NCBI GenBank assembly: GCA_009694965.1
Contig: SIBV01000003.1
Location: 1 to 37,284, forward strand
DNA from: Candidatus Zambryskiibacteriota bacterium
GTDB lineage: Bacteria > Patescibacteriota > Minisyncoccia > Phycocordibacterales > DATDWN01
Length of the DNA: 37,284 bases
Reading direction: 5' to 3'
This document shows, in pieces, positions 20,895-28,829 of the stretch (position 1 is its first letter; each line of letters opens with the position of its first letter). A program made the translations under genes and the position numbers. The notes below the pieces were generated by a model that ran no database searches, was not told the origin of the DNA, and worked only from the letters and a program-made list of their open reading frames with translations.

Positions 20895-23282
20895 TTATCT
20901 TGTTTCTTTAACGGGAAGCCTCTTGCCCTTCTCTGGCTTTGTCTCCTCAGCATTCACAAGTGCTGACTTGCCTGCTCTTAAATTTTCTAGAATCTGTTTT
21001 ACTTCTGCGCTATCAGGGTTCGTTACTAAGAGTCTTTCGAACTCGGTAATAGCTTGGGTTTTTTTACCTACTGCGTCGTATGACAATCCTAGAAAATACT
21101 TTGCGTTGGCATAGTCAGGAGTCATACCTGTTGCCTTTTCAAGCGCCACAATCGCTCCATTGTAGTCTTTTATGTTGTATTTCAAAAGTCCTAGCTGGAA
21201 AAATATGCCCGGATCAGTAGGGTCAATAACAGATGCTGCAGTTACAGAATCAATTGCGCCCTTTATATTATTATCAGCTACTTCTATTTGTGACAAGAGG
21301 AAATATGCGTCAAGATAATTCTTTTTTAGTTGGATAGCTTGAAAAGCATAATTGCGAGCCGCCTTTAGATCCTTTCTAGCAACTGCAAGTCTTGAGAACA
21401 GAATGTATATTGCAGGATTTTTTGGATTTCTTTTCAAAGCTTCTGCATAGGCAAACTGTGCACTTTCATAAGCGCCCTCCACTTTCAGTTCAGTTGCTGA
21501 AACTGATTCGTAAACTCGCCCCAATGCAATCCAATTTAAATAGTTTGAATCATCTGCATCTTTAGCAGCAATCCCCGCCTTTATTGCAGTAGTTAGGGTG
21601 TCACTAAATTGTTTTTGAATTTCCTCTTGCTTAACCGTTTTCGGGTCGGTAGCCAGCAATTGGTTTAATTTAATAACTTCGATTTCTGATAACGCTCTAT
21701 AATAAATATCAGCAGGAACTGTGTCAATTGCTTTTATAATTTGCTCTTCAGACTTAGCTATATCTTTCAAACTATTTATTGCGTAAGCACTTTTCTGAAA
21801 ATAAAAGAGGGATTTTGAATTCTTAAACAAGCCGTAGCCTAAGGATAAACTGACTCCAAACAAAGCCACGAGAACAAATGAAAACACAAAGCCCTTGCGT
21901 GGATTATTTGCGAAAACTCTAGTTTCAAGAGGAACAAGTCCCGATAGGTAAATGGATGCAAAAAATAAACCAGTAAAAAACAGAGTGATTATAAACACCA
22001 CCGTACTTGGAATATACACAAAAGTCATTATCCATAAATACAATGACGCAAAGAATGAAGATGTTAGTAGATACTTCATAAACTTATCATCAGTTCTGGC
22101 AAAAATAGACTTAACTCCAAGATACAGATAAAAACCTAGAAACAAGAGCCAAGAAAGAATCCCAAGAAGCCCCGTCGTAACTGCAAAAGTTGGTATGAGA
22201 CCTATTCCGTTTGTGAAGTCAGTATTCCAAAAAATAGTGGAAACTACATCATCAGGCTTCCATGTCAACCATTGAGCAGTGAAAGTATTCGGACCTGATC
22301 CAAATAGCGGACGATCGTTTATGGTGTTTTTTGCGATATCGAGAGTAACTGCCAAGGTCGGACGAACCTCTACATTTGAAATATTGAAGTATTGCGATAG
22401 TGATGCTCCCAAGGTGCTTCCCCAAACCACAAAAGATGCAGAGATAATCAACACAATAAGTGCGTAAATTGGTGTATTTACCAATCTATTTTTCAACGTC
22501 ACAACTCCCTTATGGTCTGGCTCCGTGCTATATATACTGTAGAGAATGAAAAGGAAAGAACAAATAGCCAGTATCATCCAAATCAAACTGAAATTCACAA
22601 GCACTAGGAAGAAAAGTGAAAGAACCAGCGCAGTAGACAATATTAATTTCATAAACTTACTAACTCTTATCATTTCGTAAGTAAGTAGTGAAAGGATGAC
22701 TCCTACCCCAAAGAAAATGCCGACATTGTTCCAACTGCCCACCATAGTGTTTGTTACATTTGTAAACAATCCAAAAGATAACAGGTCACTTCCCCAGATA
22801 ATACGAATGAGTAAGAAAACTGAAAGTATTATTGATGATATAACAAAGGCAAAATAAGAATAAAACACGTGTTGTTTATTGCTAAACAGCACAGAAACAA
22901 GAAATAAATAAGCAAATCCAAGAACCATAAATCCAACGGTGGATATATCAAAAGTGTAACCAAAGAAAGATAGTCTAGAAAATCCATTGGCTACGCCCGC
23001 CAATGTATAAACTACGGGAACTAGAATCAAGGATCCCAAAATATACTTATTTTGGTGCGGAATCTCTATTGAACCCGAGAAAAGTGATGAAACAATATAG
23101 AGAAGCAAAGCCAGGATTACTCCAAATGCAAAAAGGAGACTTGTCCCAAACTGAGTAGAAATAAACTCCACTGGAACAAAAAATATTGGGGTAAGGAAAG
23201 TAACTACTAGTAGTAACCAGAAGGAAATGTTCTTTAGTAACCCTGAGTGAGTCACGTCTTTTATTGTATTATTTTCGTGCAT
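20895..23282 (-). CDS. Wzy/O-antigen-ligase-like membrane protein with TPR tail
   Basis: The 795-residue protein has about 11-12 membrane segments up to residue about 480, including a large loop with RPLFGSGPNTFTAQW (about 315-330), the usual pattern of O-antigen ligase/polymerase (Wzy_C) proteins. The soluble C-terminal third carries TPR repeats, e.g. AQFAYAEALKRNPKNPAIYILFSRLAV, GAIDSVTAASVIDPTDPGIFFQLGLLKYN and AIVALEKATGMTPDYANAKYFLG. Such Wzy-TPR fusions are frequent in CPR genomes; they may polymerise or attach surface glycans, but substrate is unknown. It heads a unit with murJ. Confidence 0.8.
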   Translation of the reverse strand: MHENNTIKDVTHSGLLKNISFWLLLVVTFLTPIFFVPVEFISTQFGTSLLFAFGVILALLLYIVSSLFSGSIEIPHQNKYILGSLILVPVVYTLAGVANGFSRLSFFGYTFDISTVGFMVLGFAYLFLVSVLFSNKQHVFYSYFAFVISSIILSVFLLIRIIWGSDLLSFGLFTNVTNTMVGSWNNVGIFFGVGVILSLLTYEMIRVSKFMKLILSTALVLSLFFLVLVNFSLIWMILAICSFLFILYSIYSTEPDHKGVVTLKNRLVNTPIYALIVLIISASFVVWGSTLGASLSQYFNISNVEVRPTLAVTLDIAKNTINDRPLFGSGPNTFTAQWLTWKPDDVVSTIFWNTDFTNGIGLIPTFAVTTGLLGILSWLLFLGFYLYLGVKSIFARTDDKFMKYLLTSSFFASLYLWIMTFVYIPSTVVFIITLFFTGLFFASIYLSGLVPLETRVFANNPRKGFVFSFVLVALFGVSLSLGYGLFKNSKSLFYFQKSAYAINSLKDIAKSEEQIIKAIDTVPADIYYRALSEIEVIKLNQLLATDPKTVKQEEIQKQFSDTLTTAIKAGIAAKDADDSNYLNWIALGRVYESVSATELKVEGAYESAQFAYAEALKRNPKNPAIYILFSRLAVARKDLKAARNYAFQAIQLKKNYLDAYFLLSQIEVADNNIKGAIDSVTAASVIDPTDPGIFFQLGLLKYNIKDYNGAIVALEKATGMTPDYANAKYFLGLSYDAVGKKTQAITEFERLLVTNPDSAEVKQILENLRAGKSALVNAEETKPEKGKRLPVKETR

Positions 23283-23369
23283 TGTTTTTAAATTATTTAG
23301 TTTTATATCCTTATATTATATAGTTATTATCTTACTGATTCAATGTTGACCCCGTTAGAGTTTTACAAT

Positions 23370-23397
23370 TTGAAATAATTTATTTTTATGGTATAAT
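23370..23397 (+). promoter_or_regulatory. rnpB promoter TTGAAA-N16-TATAAT
   Basis: TTGAAA (23370-23375) and TATAAT (23392-23397) are 16 nt apart and place the start of transcription near 23404, at the predicted 5' end of RNase P RNA. Confidence 0.75.
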
Positions 23398-23407
23398 AGA
23401 ATTGTTA

Positions 23408-23899
23408 TGTTGGATAAGTGCTCTTTAGCTATTTATAGCTAAAGGGAGGAAAGTCCGAACATCAAGTTTAGATTTATCTAAACAAGAGTAGCGGGTAACG
23501 CCCGTCGGGAGTAATCCTAGAGGTGCGAGCAGTGACGTCCGAGGCGAAAGCCAGAGAATTCCGCTGCGTTAAAGCAGATGGAATAATTTTATGGAAACAT
23601 AAAAGTGAAACGGCAAAATCCTTACTTTGATGCAAGGCCGTACCCGACTGCACCTCACTGGGTTCAGTGCAGAATTTTCAATTTTCAATTTCTAATTTTC
23701 AAACAATTCTCAATGTATCAAAGGGGAATTAATTCATTGAAAACTGAAAATTAGAAATTAGAAATTCTGTCCGAGCAAAGCGAGGTGCAGTTGGGGGTGC
23801 CGCTTGATCACCGTGGTAACACGAGCGACAGATAAATACTTATCGTCGAGCACCAGTTCTGGTGCTCGATACAGAATTCGGCTTATAGACACAACAAAA
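23408..23899 (+). ncRNA. rnpB: RNase P RNA with palindromic insert
   Basis: The catalytic RNA that trims tRNA 5' ends. Conserved parts are present in order: GAGGAAAGTCCGAACAT (CR-I), GCGAAAGCC after the P7-P10 region, GATGCAAGGCC (CR-IV region) and ACAGAATTCGGCTTATAG (CR-V, near 3' end). The ends TGTTG and CAACA pair as P1. A peripheral arm (ACTGCACCTC ... GAGGTGCAGT, in the P15-P17 region) carries an extra palindrome at 23671-23768. The protein partner RnpA is encoded at 36156. Confidence 0.93.
23671..23768 (+). repeat. TTTTCAAT palindromic element inside rnpB
   Basis: AGAATTTTCAATTTTCAATT ... AATTAGAAATTAGAAATTCT, about 98 nt, folds into a single AT-rich hairpin that extends a peripheral helix of RNase P RNA. 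It is closely similar to intergenic copies at 28662 and 32624. Confidence 0.85.
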
Positions 23900-23902
23900 A
23901 TG

Positions 23903-23932
23903 AAAAATCACATCCTAACCGATGTGATTTTT
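23903..23932 (+). terminator. rnpB terminator
   Basis: AAAAATCACATC/GATGTGATTTTT with CTAACC loop, followed by CTTTTATA. Confidence 0.85.
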
Positions 23933-24024
23933 CTTTTATACATCCACATTCACACATCCACATTCACGGCCCTCGTTACATACCCAAGTTTACGAGGGGC
24001 ACCTTCGTAAATGTCCTACCTAAG

Positions 24025-24657
24025 TTAATCAAAAACTAGGTCCTTTAACTCAGCCTTGTCTTTCAAAATCTCATAACTTGATTTGGTGAAATCTTTAAAC
24101 TCAGCAATGTCTTTAAATTGACTGAGTATGATTTCATTATCACATATATTATTAGAATTAATCCCAATGAATTCCGGGTAACTACTCCATTTGTAATTTT
24201 CTATATTTTTCACAATTCCTCCTATTTTAGGATTTTGGTGAAGATAACAAGTTAACCAATTTAAATACTCATTATCCCCTATCGTTATCTGCTTGAATTG
24301 ATCTTGAAATATATGACCGACCTTATCATACTTTCTATTAAAATATTTTGAATGTATTGAAAACAAAGGATTTCTCGGTTGATGGGAATCCTTTGTTTTC
24401 AATACATTCAAAATCTCGGCTGGACGAGATGTTGTTGTTTCATAATGATTTTGAGTTTCCTGTGCTTTTTCATCTGGAGTAGTTCTGTATGACAAAACTG
24501 ATTCCTCTAAAACAAACCAGGAACGATCAATCCTTCTTGATGTAATTTTATCTTGTCTGCAAAGCTGTCCAATGTAGTCTCTAGAGTAGCCGGTAATTCT
24601 ACTGGCCTCTTTTATTGAAATATATTTCTTCCCTTCAAAGTAAGCGTCAGAATTCAT
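24025..24657 (-). CDS. Chimera: HTH domain fused to C-terminal half of a REP-type transposase
   Basis: From ATG 24657 the protein is about 210 residues. The N-terminal part (KKYISIKEASRITGYSRDYIGQLCRQDKI) is a helix-turn-helix common in CPR proteins, extending to RSWFVLEESVLSY. Then comes a low-complexity join and, abruptly, SKYFNRKYDKVGHIFQDQFK ... NEYLNWLTCYLHQNPKIGGIV ... WSSYPEFIG, the part of a REP-associated tyrosine transposase after the catalytic Tyr. The N-terminal HUH half (His-x-His) is missing, so it cannot be an active transposase. A perfect 28-bp inverted repeat lies at the join. TATAAT 7 nt upstream supports this start over 24735. Confidence 0.7.
   Translation of the reverse strand: MNSDAYFEGKKYISIKEASRITGYSRDYIGQLCRQDKITSRRIDRSWFVLEESVLSYRTTPDEKAQETQNHYETTTSRPAEILNVLKTKDSHQPRNPLFSIHSKYFNRKYDKVGHIFQDQFKQITIGDNEYLNWLTCYLHQNPKIGGIVKNIENYKWSSYPEFIGINSNNICDNEIILSQFKDIAEFKDFTKSSYEILKDKAELKDLVFD
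24345..24414. repeat. Perfect 28-bp inverted repeat at the chimera join
   Basis: ATTTTGAATGTATTGAAAAC... at 24345-24372 is exactly complementary to 24387-24414, with 14 nt between. It lies inside the ORF, right where HTH sequence ends and transposase sequence begins. Confidence 0.9.
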
Positions 24658-24664
24658 TAGTAAA

Positions 24665-24670
24665 ATTATA
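24665..24670 (-). promoter_or_regulatory. -10 box TATAAT, leaderless start
   Basis: TATAAT on the minus strand, 7 nt before the ATG at 24657. A TTATCCACA DnaA-type box lies just upstream at about 24679-24687. Confidence 0.65.
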
Positions 24671-24715
24671 GCGTTCAAATGTGGATAAATTGTGAATAAT
24701 ATGGGGATAACAAAA

Positions 24716-24749
24716 GATATTTCAGAAGAGTTCACCCTTCTGAAATATC
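24716..24749. other. Perfect 13-bp hairpin in AT-rich spacer
   Basis: GATATTTCAGAAG/CTTCTGAAATATC with an 8-nt loop. The rest of 24750-24948 is very AT-rich, without a supported gene; GTTATCAACA at about 24877-24886 resembles a DnaA box. Confidence 0.5.
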
Positions 24750-24948
24750 AATTTAGAATTTTTAAATTGGATACAAATTATATATAGGATTTGATACAGA
24801 GCCTATAAATTTTCTCTTTACTAATAGTATGTCTTGTCTATAACTTTTTCTAAATTTTAAAGTTTAAATTCTGAAAGTTATCAACAGGTAACATTGTTAA
24901 TCTAATATAAACTTTGTATTATTAAGTCATAGCTTTATCAATCTTTAT

Positions 24949-24954
24949 TAATGT
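24949..24954 (+). promoter_or_regulatory. -10 box TAATGT, leaderless start at ATT
   Basis: TAATGT is 6 nt before the ATT at 24961, the same spacing seen at ATG-starting genes. Confidence 0.5.
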
Positions 24955-24960
24955 ACTACT

Positions 24961-25203
24961 ATTGCAAATCAATATATAACAATAAAACAAGCTTCCAAGA
25001 TTCTTGGTGTAGCTCCACTAACTCTTCGTAATTGGGACAATAGCGGAAAGCTAAAGGCTCATAGGCATCCTATGAACAACTACAGAGTTTACAAAATTGA
25101 AGATCTAGAAAAGGTAATTATGGAAATTGAGACCAACACTGGACTAAGAAAAAGTAGTAAAAAAGATGTTAGGAAGCTCATCGTGAAGCATCTAGAAGAG
25201 TAA
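24961..25203 (+). CDS. MerR-like/excisionase HTH protein, probable ATT start
   Basis: Not in the ORF track. The frame encodes NQYITIKQASKILGVAPLTLRNWDNSGKLKAHRHPMNNYRVYKIEDLEKVI, a clear MerR-type winged HTH (about residues 4-50), then a basic helical tail ending KLIVKHLEE, 80 residues in all. No ATG, GTG or TTG lies before the HTH; ATT at 24961 gives (M)ANQYITIKQ, the natural family start, and has TAATGT at -6. ATT starts are rare (infC is the known case). It is followed by a terminator and lies 5' of the transposase, so it could regulate it. Alternatively the true start codon is lost. Confidence 0.7.
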   Translation: MANQYITIKQASKILGVAPLTLRNWDNSGKLKAHRHPMNNYRVYKIEDLEKVIMEIETNTGLRKSSKKDVRKLIVKHLEE

Positions 25204-25210
25204 CAACATA

Positions 25211-25243
25211 AAACAGCTCTGACAAATGTCAAGGGCTGTTTAT
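25211..25243 (+). terminator. Terminator after the MerR-like gene
   Basis: AAACAGCTC-TGACA ... TGTC-AAGGGCTGTTT hairpin followed by ATTTTATT. Confidence 0.7.
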
Positions 25244-25281
25244 TTTATTAACCAACCCTCATCTCTCTACCCTTCTTACAT

Positions 25282-25306
25282 TATGGCAAGGTTAAACCTT
25301 GCCATA
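25282..25306. repeat. REP-like palindrome, 5' of the transposase
   Basis: TATGGCAAGGTT-A-AACCTTGCCATA, a perfect 12-bp hairpin, 28 nt before the transposase start. It pairs in design with the palindrome after the gene. Confidence 0.85.
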
Positions 25307-25321
25307 TGAAGAAAGAAAAAC

Positions 25322-25327
25322 TATAAT
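25322..25327 (+). promoter_or_regulatory. -10 box TATAAT, leaderless start
   Basis: TATAAT ends 6 nt (ATACAG) before the ATG at 25334. Confidence 0.75.
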
Positions 25328-25333
25328 ATACAG

Positions 25334-26011
25334 ATGACACGTTCAACCACAATCTCAATTGATGAATTTTATCACGTTTATAATAGGGGTACTGAGAAAA
25401 GAAAAATATTTAACACACGGTATGATTACGAACGTTTTATAGCTCTTCTCTATCTGTGCAACTCTACTGAACCAATACGCATAAGAAGTAAGTACTTAAA
25501 TGAAATGCTTGATACTAAGCGCGGTAAAAAACTAGTAGACATTGGTGCGTACTGTCTCATGCCAAATCACTTTCATCTTTTGTTATACGAATGTGTTGAG
25601 GATGGCACCAGTCTGTTTATGCAGAAACTAACAACAGCCTACACGATGTATTTCAATAAGAAAAACGATAGGGTTGGAAGTTTGTTTCAAGGTACATTCA
25701 AAGCTGAGCATCTAGACGATGATGAATATTTAAAATATATTTTTGCATACATTCACTTGAATCCTGTTAAACTTATTGAACCTAAATGGAGGGAGGATGG
25801 GATCAAAAACCGCACTGGAGCAAAAAACTTTTTGAAAAATTATTCATATTCAAGTTACTCAGAATTTACCGGAGTCGACAGAAAAGAAAAAGTCATCCTC
25901 TCCCCTACTGCCTTTCCAAAGTATTTTGAAAAGGTGGATGACTTTCAAAAAATGATTAACTTCTGGATCGAGTTCAAGAATGAATACCTTCTGCCAGAGA
26001 AAGAAATCTAA
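25334..26011 (+). CDS. REP-associated tyrosine transposase (RAYT, IS200-like Y1)
   Basis: The 225-residue protein is a complete single-strand-DNA transposase of the HUH class. It begins with the family motif FYHVYNRGTEKRKIF (about 12-26), has the metal-binding His-x-His in LMPNHFHLLL (HFH about 79-81), and the nucleophile region TTAYTMYFNKKNDRVGSLFQGTFKA (Tyr103 or Tyr106). EYLKYIFAYIHLNPVK follows. Such enzymes are domesticated relatives of IS200/IS605 that act on short palindromic REP sequences. Palindromes of matching design lie on both sides. It seems intact and has its own -10 box. Confidence 0.92.
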   Translation: MTRSTTISIDEFYHVYNRGTEKRKIFNTRYDYERFIALLYLCNSTEPIRIRSKYLNEMLDTKRGKKLVDIGAYCLMPNHFHLLLYECVEDGTSLFMQKLTTAYTMYFNKKNDRVGSLFQGTFKAEHLDDDEYLKYIFAYIHLNPVKLIEPKWREDGIKNRTGAKNFLKNYSYSSYSEFTGVDRKEKVILSPTAFPKYFEKVDDFQKMINFWIEFKNEYLLPEKEI

Positions 26012-26019
26012 AAACTAGA

Positions 26020-26048
26020 AGTATGGCGAGGTTTAACCTCGCCATACT
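26020..26048. repeat. REP-like palindrome, 3' of the transposase
   Basis: AGTATGGCGAGGTT-T-AACCTCGCCATACT, a perfect 14-bp hairpin 8 nt after the transposase stop. The core ATGGC(A/G)AGGTT is shared with the upstream copy; the A-to-G change is matched on the opposite arm. Confidence 0.88.
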
Positions 26049-26114
26049 ATGAGGGAGAAGGTGTTTTGGTAGACCAATTATTTGGACCAATTATTTTTTT
26101 ATTTTACAGACCGA

Positions 26115-27665
26115 CTATTTTAATAACTCAAGAGTAATTTTTCGGATCAGTTCTGGATTGCCAGCGCCTTTCATCGCCTTCATACCATGGCCTACAAAAA
26201 AATGAAGGAGTGATTCTTTGCCGGCTTTGTAGCCCGCAACACTCTCGGGGTTAGTGGTGATTATTTCTTGCATAACTGCTCTAAGCTCTTCTGAATCATT
26301 TTTCTGAATCAATCCTTTCTCTTTTGCAATCACTTCTGGACTTCCGCCGACTACATACATTATTTTTAAAACATCCTTTGCTCCACGTGATGACAAGTCG
26401 CCACTTTTAATCATAATTATTAAACTTACAAAATTTTCAACTTCAATAAGTCCCAAAGAAAACTCATTTCCAGCAACTTTCGAAAGTCCGATAATATCTG
26501 ATGTAATGTAATTTGATGCAGACTGAACAATTTCTGAGCCTTGAGCTATTAATTGTTTGGAAACTGTTTCAAAGAAATTACACGCTTCCCTATTGTTTAT
26601 GTATGTCTCGATATCCGAACTCTTTAGACCAAAATCTTTTGAGAACCTTTCTCTCTTTTGTTGAGGTAGTTCTGGTATTGATTTTTTTATTGTTTCATAA
26701 TCAAATTCTGGAATTTCTGAAATAAATATCTTTGGTAAATCAGGTTCAGGGAAATATCTGTAGTCATGAGCGGACTCTTTTGCTCTTTGACTGAAAGTCA
26801 CACTTTTGTTTTCATCCCACCCGCGGGTTTCCTGGATCACCTTTTCTCCCTTTTCCAAAATTGATTTTTGTCTTTCGAATTCAAAATCAATAGCCTTTCC
26901 AGCAGCTCGGAAGGAGTTTATATTTTTTACCTCCACTTTCGTCCCTAATTGGTCATTGGACATTGGAACTTGGGATTTATTGACGCTTATATTCACCTCA
27001 ACTCTCATTTCCCCTTTTTCCATGTTGGCATCAGATACTCCTAAATATTGAAGAAGTAGTTGAAACTCTCTGGCAAAATTCATAGCATCAACACTTGAGT
27101 GAATTACAGGTTCTGTAACTAATTCCATCAAAGGCACCCCTGCTCTGTTATAGTCAACTAAAGAATTTTCAGTTCTCAATTTTGCAATTTTCATTGAATT
27201 TTCAATGTTTGAATTTTCATTGGAAATTGACTCATTGAGATTTGATTGGAAATTGGAAATTGGAAATTGTGAATTAGCCCCACTGTCATGTATCGATCTT
27301 GCAGTATCTTCTTCAAGATGGATGCGAGTTAAATCCACTCCGTCAATAGAGCCCCCAGAAACTAGAGGGTATTTATACTGACTTATCTGATACCCTTTTG
27401 GGATATCAGGATAGAAATAGTTCTTTCTATCGAACTCAGTAAAGTTGGCGAGCTTGCTCCCTACAGCCACCCCCACAGACAAAACCTTTTTAATGGCCTC
27501 CTTGTTTATAACAGGGAGCGTCCCAGGGTGACCCATACATATTGGACAGATATTTGCGTTTGGAGACTTTTCTTCTGGATCGTTTTTACATCCACAAAAC
27601 ATTTTACTCTTTGTTTTGAGTTCAGCGTGAATCTCGAGACCAACTGTTATCTTATAATCTGACAT
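26115..27665 (-). CDS. gatB: Asp-tRNA(Asn)/Glu-tRNA(Gln) amidotransferase subunit B with insert
   Basis: GatB phosphorylates mischarged Glu-tRNA(Gln)/Asp-tRNA(Asn) and works with GatA and GatC, not in this window. The N-terminal YKITVGLEIHAELKTKSKMFC and zinc-type CGC...CPICMGHPGTLPVIN, the HLEED and SLVDYNRAGVPLMELVTEP blocks and the C-terminal YqeY-like end are all present. Length is 516 against about 475-480: residues about 131-168 (NSQFPISNFQSNLNESISNENS...) are an insert between HD and SLVDYNRAG, encoded by a TTTTCAAT-type palindrome. It follows obgE by 12 nt. Confidence 0.94.
   Translation of the reverse strand: MSDYKITVGLEIHAELKTKSKMFCGCKNDPEEKSPNANICPICMGHPGTLPVINKEAIKKVLSVGVAVGSKLANFTEFDRKNYFYPDIPKGYQISQYKYPLVSGGSIDGVDLTRIHLEEDTARSIHDSGANSQFPISNFQSNLNESISNENSNIENSMKIAKLRTENSLVDYNRAGVPLMELVTEPVIHSSVDAMNFAREFQLLLQYLGVSDANMEKGEMRVEVNISVNKSQVPMSNDQLGTKVEVKNINSFRAAGKAIDFEFERQKSILEKGEKVIQETRGWDENKSVTFSQRAKESAHDYRYFPEPDLPKIFISEIPEFDYETIKKSIPELPQQKRERFSKDFGLKSSDIETYINNREACNFFETVSKQLIAQGSEIVQSASNYITSDIIGLSKVAGNEFSLGLIEVENFVSLIIMIKSGDLSSRGAKDVLKIMYVVGGSPEVIAKEKGLIQKNDSEELRAVMQEIITTNPESVAGYKAGKESLLHFFVGHGMKAMKGAGNPELIRKITLELLK
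27162..27275 (-). repeat. TTTTCAAT palindromic element inside gatB
   Basis: About 114 nt, in frame, with CAATTTCCAATTTCCAATTT units on one side and TGAAAATTC units on the other. The central TTTCCAATGAAAATTC is identical to the lepA insert, and both encode NSQFPI...SNENS...ENS. Confidence 0.85.
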
Positions 27666-27677
27666 ATGTAGATAATT

Positions 27678-28643
27678 TTACAGTTTTTCTAAAATCTTTA
27701 CCAATGAATCGCTTAAATTCTTTACTGATGCATCATCGATAATAGATAGGGACAAAACGTTTTCGTGGGTTTTTTGGAATAGTTTAATGTGTGATTTTAG
27801 AGTCTTTTCGTCAATCAGATCAATTTTTGTTAGCAAGACAACTTCGGGTTTTTTCAAAAGTTCTTTATCATAAAGTGAAAGTTCCTTTCGGATAGTTTTG
27901 TAAACAGCCAAAGGTTTTTCATTTTCACTAGAAATACAGTGAAGAAGCATTTTGGTTCTAGCAATGTGTCGAAGAAACTTGTGCCCCAACCCCTTTCCCT
28001 CGTGAGCCCCTTCTATAAGTCCTGGTATATCTGCAATAACGAAACCATACAAATCTCCTAGGTTTGGTGAAAGTGTAGTGAATTGATAACTTCCAACTTT
28101 TGCTTTGGCCCGAGTCAAGGAATTCAGTAAACTTGATTTTCCGGCATTTGGTAGACCGACAAGTCCCAAGTCAACGACTAGTTTTAATTCAACAAAAAAC
28201 TCTCCGCCCTGTCCAAGCTTTCCTCTGGTAGACTCTTGAGGCTTAACGTTTGTTGGTCCTTTGAAGTGGTCGTTTCCATACCCTCCCCATCCACCCTTCA
28301 AAAAGAATATCGTCTCTTCATTCAAGATCTCAACTTCTTCAAGAGTTTCTGTATTTTTTACAACTGTGCCAATAGGCAACTCAATGGTTATATCTTTACC
28401 AGATCTTCCGTGCATACATTTACCTCTCCCTTTTTGACCATCTTCAGCTTTAAAATCTTTTATGAACTTATACTCGGCCAGTCTTCCAATATCGTGAACG
28501 CCTTTGAGATAGACACTTCCGCCCTTACCACCGTCTCCTCCCCCAGGACCTGCATGGTCAATACCCTTCTCATGCTTCCATGAAACTATGCCGTCCCCTC
28601 CGTTTCCAGCCCATATATTGAGTGTTAATTCATCTATAAACAT
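27678..28643 (-). CDS. obgE: GTPase Obg/CgtA
   Basis: Obg is an essential GTPase of 50S ribosome assembly and stress control. The 321-residue protein has the glycine-rich Obg fold at the N-terminus (WAGNGGDGIVSWKHEKGIDHAGPGGGDGGKGGSV), then the G domain: G1 GLPNAGKSS (about 162-170), switch I FTTLSPNLG, G3 ADIPGLIEGAHEGKGLG, G4 TKID. It lacks the extra C-terminal OCT domain of some family members. It leads the unit obgE-gatB and is preceded by TAACAT at -6. Confidence 0.95.
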   Translation of the reverse strand: MFIDELTLNIWAGNGGDGIVSWKHEKGIDHAGPGGGDGGKGGSVYLKGVHDIGRLAEYKFIKDFKAEDGQKGRGKCMHGRSGKDITIELPIGTVVKNTETLEEVEILNEETIFFLKGGWGGYGNDHFKGPTNVKPQESTRGKLGQGGEFFVELKLVVDLGLVGLPNAGKSSLLNSLTRAKAKVGSYQFTTLSPNLGDLYGFVIADIPGLIEGAHEGKGLGHKFLRHIARTKMLLHCISSENEKPLAVYKTIRKELSLYDKELLKKPEVVLLTKIDLIDEKTLKSHIKLFQKTHENVLSLSIIDDASVKNLSDSLVKILEKL

Positions 28644-28649
28644 GAGCTC

Positions 28650-28655
28650 ATGTTA
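28650..28655 (-). promoter_or_regulatory. -10 box TAACAT, leaderless start
   Basis: On the minus strand TAACAT is 6 nt (GAGCTC) before the obgE ATG at 28643. Confidence 0.6.
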
Positions 28656-28661
28656 TCACAT

Positions 28662-28748
28662 AATTTTCAATTTACAATTCTCAATTTTCAATGAATTTTC
28701 AATGAATTAAAGGGTTTTTTGGAAATTGTAAAATTGAAAATTGAAAAT
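28662..28748. repeat. TTTTCAAT palindromic element, upstream of obgE
   Basis: AATTTTCAATTTACAATTCT ... AATTGAAAATTGAAAATT, a long AT hairpin just outside the obgE promoter. Intergenic member of the family found in lepA, gatB and rnpB. Confidence 0.75.
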
Positions 28749-28829
28749 TTTTTTTTCAATTTTAGTGAAAAAATAGTTATCCCCAACATAGAAATTTGCA
28801 AAAAAATTACAATCTGGTACAAATATGGA

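Noticed and set aside
23944-23972. Short tandem repeat ACATCCACATTCAC downstream of rnpB
   Set aside because: Only two units, no match elsewhere in the window; treated as local slippage.
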